Of a DNA stretch of 64,000 nt, positions 57,950 through 64,000 are shown piece by piece. Both the position numbers and the translations under genes were made by a program. Numbering within the stretch: position 1 is the stretch's first letter; each line of letters opens with the position of its first letter. Location: NCBI RefSeq assembly GCF_900100885.1, contig NZ_LT629692.1, positions 2,728,001-2,792,000 of the forward strand, given 5' to 3'. The notes beneath the pieces are model-generated. The model searched no databases. It worked only from the letters and a program-made list of their open reading frames with translations, and was not told the DNA's origin. Source of the DNA: Microbacterium pygmaeum. GTDB taxonomy: Bacteria; Actinomycetota; Actinomycetes; Actinomycetales; Microbacteriaceae.

Positions 57950-58924
57950 ATGTCCGCGGACCCCCGTACCGACCTGCGCCCCGGCGCGCTCCAGCGGTTG
58001 TGGAACGCGCTCCTGGGGTGGTTCCGCTGGGCGTGGCGTCAGCTGCCGTCGAGCGTGGACCGTCGGGTGATCGCGGCCGCATGGGCGACCCTGGTCGTGC
58101 AGATCGGGATCGTCGGCACCGGCGGCCTGGTCCGTCTGACCGGCTCGGGTCTCGGATGCCCGACCTGGCCCACATGCACGCCCGGATCTCTGGTGAACAC
58201 GCCTGAGATGGGCATCCACGGCGTCATCGAATTCGGCAACCGCCTGCTCACGTTCGTCCTCGTGATCGTGGCGATCGTCACCTTCCTGTTCGTGGTGCGG
58301 ATGCGGCGGCAGCGACGCGATCTGTTCTGGCTCGCCCTCGCAATCGGCCTCTATGTCCCGCTGCAGGCCATCATCGGCGGCATCACGGTCCTGACGAATC
58401 TCAACCCGTACGTCGTCGGCCTGCACTACTTCGCCTCGGTCGTGCTGGTCGCCCTCTCGGCCGTCCTCGTCTTCCGCGCGTACGCCGTACCAGGACCCCG
58501 GAAGCGGGCAGTGCCGGTCTGGTACGCCGTCTCGACGCACCTGACGACGCTCCTGGTGACGATCACGGTCGTGGTCGGCATCCTGGTGACGGGGTCGGGC
58601 CCGCACGCCGGTGACGGCGGCGCGAAGCGGAACGGGCTGAACCCGGAATTCATGCAGCACGTCCACTCCTGGCCGGCGTACGCGCTGCTCGCGGTCACGC
58701 TGGTCCTGTTCGCGGCCTCTTGGCGGATGCCTGCGGCGTTGCGGCTGCCGTTGTGGACCGGGCTGCTGCTGGCTGTCGAAGTCGCGCAGGTCGCGGTCGG
58801 GCTCTGGCAGGCGCGCACCGGCCTGCCGATCGTGCTGGTGAACATCCATATGGTGCTGGCCGTGCTCCTGGTGGCGGCGATGACCGCGGTCGTGCTGCAT
58901 CTGAAGACGCCAACCGACTCATAG
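57950..58924 (+). CDS. ctaA: Heme A synthase CtaA
   Basis: 324-residue membrane enzyme that oxidises heme O to heme A for aa3 oxidase. Eight hydrophobic segments; heme-ligand regions are GGLVRLTGSGLGCPTWPTCTPG near the N-terminus, HGVIEFGNRLLT, GLHYFASVVL, MQHVHSWPAYALL and NIHMVLAVLL, each with a conserved His; CPTWPTC supplies the paired cysteines. The ATG at 57950 has CAGGAGG eight bases upstream. An in-frame leaderless-type ATG at 57827 would add 41 Pro/Arg-rich residues. Confidence 0.92.
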   Translation: MSADPRTDLRPGALQRLWNALLGWFRWAWRQLPSSVDRRVIAAAWATLVVQIGIVGTGGLVRLTGSGLGCPTWPTCTPGSLVNTPEMGIHGVIEFGNRLLTFVLVIVAIVTFLFVVRMRRQRRDLFWLALAIGLYVPLQAIIGGITVLTNLNPYVVGLHYFASVVLVALSAVLVFRAYAVPGPRKRAVPVWYAVSTHLTTLLVTITVVVGILVTGSGPHAGDGGAKRNGLNPEFMQHVHSWPAYALLAVTLVLFAASWRMPAALRLPLWTGLLLAVEVAQVAVGLWQARTGLPIVLVNIHMVLAVLLVAAMTAVVLHLKTPTDS

Positions 58925-59030
58925 CCAACTCATTGCAACCGCACACGACGGGCTCGGTCTCGTCGGACAAGCTGAATCCCATCTCGCGCCGTCGTGCCCG
59001 AATCCCCGTCCCCCCTCTGAGGAGCCCTCC

Positions 59031-59540
59031 ATGTCCGCACGCCCCAGTCTCGTCCGCAGCATCCCGTTCTGGATCCTGATCGCCGGATCGCTCGCCGCGA
59101 TCGGATTCGGCCTGTGGCTGACCACCGACAAGCTCGGCGTCATGAGCGCCACGCTCACCGACGGCACCGCCACCGGCCTGGAGGTCTACGTCGGTCAGGT
59201 CTGGGCGATCGTCGGCGGCATCCTGATGGCGACGGGTCTGATCGGGCTCGCCCTCGCGCTCGTGCTGGGCGCTGTCCGCTCGCTGCTGCCCGCCCCCGGC
59301 GTCGCGGTCGTCGAGACCATCGCCTGGAGCGACGCGAACGACACCGCCCACGACGACATCGTGTCCGAACCCGTCGCCGTCGAGCCCGCAGCCGCGGCCG
59401 AGCCCGTCGTCGCCTTCGCCGAGCCGGCTCCCGCCGAGCCGACCGCCGCCGAGCAGACCGCCGCCGAGCCGGTTCCCGCCGAGCCGACCTCCACCGCGCG
59501 GACCGCCGCCGCCGACTCGGAGGCTGCGCCGCAGCGCTGA
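59031..59540 (+). CDS. Small membrane protein with acidic Ala/Pro/Glu repeat tail
   Basis: 169 residues. Two hydrophobic segments (SIPFWILIAGSLAAIGFGLWL and QVWAIVGGILMATGLIGLALALVL) bracket a short loop; residues 105-169 are low-complexity with repeated AEP/AEQ/PAEPT units. I recognise no family. GAGGAG seven bases before the ATG supports this start. The 106-base gap before it holds an 8-bp inverted repeat (CACGACGG at 58944, CCGTCGTG at 58989). It lies between ctaA and the antiporter. Confidence 0.7.
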   Translation: MSARPSLVRSIPFWILIAGSLAAIGFGLWLTTDKLGVMSATLTDGTATGLEVYVGQVWAIVGGILMATGLIGLALALVLGAVRSLLPAPGVAVVETIAWSDANDTAHDDIVSEPVAVEPAAAAEPVVAFAEPAPAEPTAAEQTAAEPVPAEPTSTARTAAADSEAAPQR

Positions 59541-59613
59541 GCCTCCCCCGCGAACGATCCGGGCCCCCGGGGGCGGGCCGGCCACCTGAGTGGCCGTGCC
59601 CGCCCTCAGCCGG

Positions 59614-59619
59614 GATACT
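59614..59619 (+). promoter_or_regulatory. Leaderless -10 of the antiporter gene
   Basis: GATACT six bases before the GTG at 59626. Confidence 0.4.
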
Positions 59620-59625
59620 GACTGC

Positions 59626-61200
59626 GTGGATGCCGTTGCGACGATCAGCTGGATCGTGGCGTTCGTGCTCACGACCGTCGTCGTCACCGGTCTGGTGGGT
59701 CGCATCGGCTGGTCGGCGCCGGTGGCGCTGGTCATCGTCGGCGGGGCGGTCTCCTTCGTCCCCGCCGTGCCGCAGATCCAGGTCGAACCCGACCTGATCC
59801 TGTACGGCATCCTGCCCCCGCTCCTGTTCGCGGCGGCGATCCGCACCTCCCTCGTGGACATCCGCGCCCGGCGCGATAGCATCCTTCTGCTGTCGGTCGG
59901 GCTCGTCGCCTTCACCGTGGTCACCGTCGGATTCGCCACGCTTCTGCTCGTCCCGGCGATCACCGTCGCCGCAGCCTTCGCCTTCGCGGCGGTGATCGCA
60001 CCGACCGACGCGATCGCCGTCACCGCCATCGCGGGGCGCCTGAAGCTGCCCCGGCGCGTGGTGACGATCCTCGAGGGCGAGAGCCTGCTGAACGATGCGA
60101 CGGCGCTGGTCGCCCTCAACGCGGCCATCGCGGCGATCATCAGCGTCGTCGAACCCACCGAAGTCGCCCTCGACTTCGTCCTCGCGGTCGTGGTCGGCAT
60201 GGCGGTCGGCCTCGCGGTCGGGTGGGTCGTCTCGCTGGTCCGGTCGCGCCTGCATTCCGCCGTGCTGGACACCTCCCTGACGCTGGTCACCCCGTTCGCC
60301 GCGTTCCTCATCGGGCAGTTCCTGCACGGCTCCGGTGTGCTGGCGGTCGTCATCGCCGGTCTCTACCTCGGCTTCAGGGCGCCGTGGGTCGCTTCGGCGG
60401 AGGCGCGTGTCGCGGAACGGCTGAACTGGCGCACCATCCAGTTCCTCCTCGAGAACGCGGTGTTCCTGTTCATCGGCCTCAACCTGCGCGGCATCCTGGC
60501 GGGCGCGATGACCACGGGTCCAGGGCTGTGGCAGACGGTGGTGATCTGCGCCGGCATCCTGCTCGCGCTTGTCGCGTCCCGGTTCGCCTGGGTCATGGCG
60601 ACCACCCTGCTCTACCGCAAGGGGCCCGCCCGGCTGCGGGAGCGCGGCTGGGCGTGGGGTAGCGGCGTCGCGGTCGCCTCAGCGGGTGTCCGCGGAGTCG
60701 TCACGCTCGCCGCCGTCTTCCTGCTCCCGCCGGAGACCCCCTCGCGCAGTTATCTGCAGTTCCTGGCATTCGTGGTGGTCGTCGCGAGCCTCGTCGGCGG
60801 CCTCGCCCTGCCGTGGATCATCCGCCGCCTCAAGCTCCCGGCACCGAGCTTCACGCAAGAGCTCACCGAGCGCCGGCTGCTCATGGTCGAGGCGCGGCAG
60901 GCGGGTATCGACCGCCTCGACGAGGAGGAGGTCACCCCCGACGAGCAGCATGTCGCCGACCTGCTGCGCGGCGACGCCGGCTTCCTCGGCGAGACGCTGG
61001 ACGAGTACGGCCCCGATGCGTCGATCCCCCAGCTGGAGGCCAAGCTGCGGCTGCGCAGCGCCATGCTGGAGGCCGAGCGCGCCGCGGTGCTGCGAGCACG
61101 GATCGAGGGACGCTTCCAGGAACCCGCCATCGTCGCCGCGCTGCAGGCGATCGACGCCGAGGAGACGGCGCTGCGGGCGCAGTTCCCACGGCCCGACTGA
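59626..61200 (+). CDS. Na+/H+ antiporter (CPA1/NhaP type)
   Basis: 524-residue cation/proton antiporter. About 12 membrane segments span residues 5-405; the ion-binding region is AVIAPTDAIAVTAIAG and the family signature LEGESLLNDATALV; SAGVRGVVTLA is the later conserved motif. A cytosolic charged C-terminus (about 410-524) probably regulates activity by pH or ions. The GTG at 59626 is chosen for the GATACT element six bases upstream; an earlier GTG at 59590 is possible. Confidence 0.9.
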   Translation: MDAVATISWIVAFVLTTVVVTGLVGRIGWSAPVALVIVGGAVSFVPAVPQIQVEPDLILYGILPPLLFAAAIRTSLVDIRARRDSILLLSVGLVAFTVVTVGFATLLLVPAITVAAAFAFAAVIAPTDAIAVTAIAGRLKLPRRVVTILEGESLLNDATALVALNAAIAAIISVVEPTEVALDFVLAVVVGMAVGLAVGWVVSLVRSRLHSAVLDTSLTLVTPFAAFLIGQFLHGSGVLAVVIAGLYLGFRAPWVASAEARVAERLNWRTIQFLLENAVFLFIGLNLRGILAGAMTTGPGLWQTVVICAGILLALVASRFAWVMATTLLYRKGPARLRERGWAWGSGVAVASAGVRGVVTLAAVFLLPPETPSRSYLQFLAFVVVVASLVGGLALPWIIRRLKLPAPSFTQELTERRLLMVEARQAGIDRLDEEEVTPDEQHVADLLRGDAGFLGETLDEYGPDASIPQLEAKLRLRSAMLEAERAAVLRARIEGRFQEPAIVAALQAIDAEETALRAQFPRPD

Positions 61201-61224
61201 GCGTGCGGAGGACTGCCGCTCCGG

Positions 61225-62163
61225 TCAGAAGGGAAGCAGGGGGTCCACCGCGATCGCGACGAACAGGAGCGTGAGGTAGGTGATCGAAGCGTGGAACACG
61301 CGCATCGGACGCGGTTCGGTGCCGCGTACCGCCCGCGTGTACAGCCGGTGCGATTCGTAGATGAACCAGCCGCCGAACACGATCGCCGAGACCGAGTACA
61401 CCAGCCCCATGCCGGCCACCGGGATGAGCAGCAGCGAGCACGCCACGGTCGCCCACGCGTACAGGATGACCTGCAGGCCGACCTGCGAGCCGTTGCGCGT
61501 CGCGCCCAGCATCGGCACGTGCACTTCCTCGTACTGGTCCTTGTACTTCATCGACAGCGGCCAGTAGTGCGGCGGCGTCCACAGGAACACCAGCGCGAAC
61601 AGGATGACCGGCGGCCAGGCGAGCGAACCCGTCACGGCCGTCCAGCCGATCAGCACCGGGAAGCATCCCGCGATGCCGCCCCAGACGATGTTCTGCTCGG
61701 TGCGACGCTTGAGGATCATCGTGTAGATCACGACGTAGAAGAAGATGGCGCCGGCGGAGAGGGCCGCGGCGAGCCAGTTGGTGGTCAGGGCCAGCCAGAT
61801 GGTGGATGCTGCGGCGAGCGTCCACGCGAAGAGAAGCGCGCCGCGCGGTGAGACCTCGCCGGTCACCAGCGGCCGGTTCACGGTCCGCTGCATGTGCGCG
61901 TCGATGTCGCGGTCGAGGTACATGTTGAACGCCGCGGCGGAGCCGGCGCTGAGGGAGCCGCCGACGACGGTCGCCAAGACCAGCCAGACGTTCGGGAAGC
62001 CGCCCTGCGCCAGGATCATCACCGGCACCGTCGTGACCAGCAGCAGCTCCAGCACGCGCGGCTTGGTCAGCGCGACGTAGGCGCGGATCGTCCGGCCGAG
62101 CGAACGCGGTCGTGTCGCGTCTGCCGCGAGCGAGCCGACCCCCGAGCTCATCGTGGTGTCCAT
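61225..62163 (-). CDS. ctaB: Protoheme IX farnesyltransferase CtaB
   Basis: 312-residue UbiA-family membrane prenyltransferase converting heme B to heme O, the substrate of CtaA. The Asp-rich motif NMYLDRDIDAHMQRT and the second polar motif YKDQYEEVHVPMLG are present, with about eight membrane segments. Start is uncertain: ATG 62163 has a GGGGGG run two bases upstream, while ATG 62181 has GGAAGG eight bases upstream. A -10 at 62197-62202 would leave only nine bases of leader for the latter. It is divergent from tkt. Confidence 0.92.
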   Translation of the reverse strand: MDTTMSSGVGSLAADATRPRSLGRTIRAYVALTKPRVLELLLVTTVPVMILAQGGFPNVWLVLATVVGGSLSAGSAAAFNMYLDRDIDAHMQRTVNRPLVTGEVSPRGALLFAWTLAAASTIWLALTTNWLAAALSAGAIFFYVVIYTMILKRRTEQNIVWGGIAGCFPVLIGWTAVTGSLAWPPVILFALVFLWTPPHYWPLSMKYKDQYEEVHVPMLGATRNGSQVGLQVILYAWATVACSLLLIPVAGMGLVYSVSAIVFGGWFIYESHRLYTRAVRGTEPRPMRVFHASITYLTLLFVAIAVDPLLPF

Positions 62164-62196
62164 CGCCCCCCGTTTCAGCATTCCGACAGCCTTCCG

Positions 62197-62202
62197 AGTC
62201 TA
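62197..62202 (-). promoter_or_regulatory. -10 element of ctaB
   Basis: TAGACT on the minus strand; transcription would begin near 62190. Confidence 0.4.
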
Positions 62203-62304
62203 TGGCATCGGGCCGGCTCTCCCGGTTCGCCGGAGGGGTCCGGGGTGATCATCCACGCACCGTCATACGAGGTCAACCATGGTCGGCGAAGAGGACGGCT
62301 TCGC

Positions 62305-62310
62305 TATGCT
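62305..62310 (+). promoter_or_regulatory. -10 element of tkt
   Basis: TATGCT; leader of about 80 bases before the GTG at 62400. Confidence 0.45.
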
Positions 62311-62399
62311 GAGAGGACACGCGCGCCCTGCGCGGACTGCTCCCGAACGGTGACGCGGTCCATGTCTTCGGGTGCACTCCCTCTGAGAAAGGCGGCCCG

Positions 62400-64000
<1,601 letters not shown>

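Overview
The window is chromosomal DNA from a high-GC actinobacterium. GTG starts and 4-bp ATGA/GTGA gene overlaps are frequent, a tRNA-Leu lacks an encoded CCA, and the gene neighbourhoods are actinobacterial. Protein style and gene order fit Microbacteriaceae, most likely Microbacterium; the genus is an inference. I see no insertion sequence, prophage, CRISPR array or rRNA. The region reads as core chromosome, and every gap over about 150 bases is accounted for.

Layout. 1-9163 (minus): lnt (cut by the left edge), helicase helY, tatC, tatA, the WYL regulators pafC and pafB, an FKBP lipoprotein, tRNA methyltransferase trmI and a HAD phosphatase. 9273-17442: PAC2 protein, uppP, M20 peptidase, tRNA-Leu(GAG), a VIT-type transporter, an SF2 helicase, an SGNH hydrolase and a SpoU methyltransferase. 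17575-19446 (plus): sirtuin, histidine phosphatase, DUF1801 protein. 19450-31588: a leucine / branched-chain acid catabolic region. It holds a five-gene carboxylase operon with 4-bp overlaps at every junction, a divergent TetR regulator (bkaR) facing two operator-like palindromes, a Tat-exported phosphoesterase, and the bkdABC dehydrogenase operon with a divergent Lrp/AsnC regulator. 32206-36706: EamA transporter, CGNR zinc-finger protein, alpha/beta hydrolase, DEDDh exonuclease, zinc-independent ribosomal protein L31 with a structured leader, and an ABC ATPase. 36716-45961: divergent glgA/glgC, serB, a hydrolase, fabG, small membrane proteins, SURF1, an ABC-F ATPase and bioY. 46037-53509: an iron-siderophore uptake operon under a DtxR/IdeR-like box, preceded by an MFS transporter / MalY-type lyase pair. 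53572-57670: suf Fe-S assembly operon. 57950-64000: ctaA, a small membrane protein, a Na+/H+ antiporter, ctaB and the start of transketolase.

The genes group into a few physiological blocks: protein export and lipoprotein maturation (tatAC, lnt), branched-chain amino-acid degradation (bkdABC feeding the acyl-CoA dehydrogenase, biotin carboxylase and lyase, with BioY supplying the biotin), iron acquisition coupled to Fe-S assembly, and heme A / cytochrome oxidase biogenesis (ctaA, ctaB, SURF1).

The most striking non-coding pattern is transcriptional. About twenty genes carry a TANNNT or near-consensus hexamer ending 6-8 bases before the start codon and mostly have no usable Shine-Dalgarno, which is the signature of leaderless mRNAs. 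In four cases the first three bases of that hexamer are also the stop codon of the upstream gene. No obviously new multi-gene system is visible. The best candidates for undescribed regulation are the L31 leader, the sufB leader with tandem mini-ORFs, the bkaR operator pair, the CGNR direct repeats and the stop-codon/-10 fusions.
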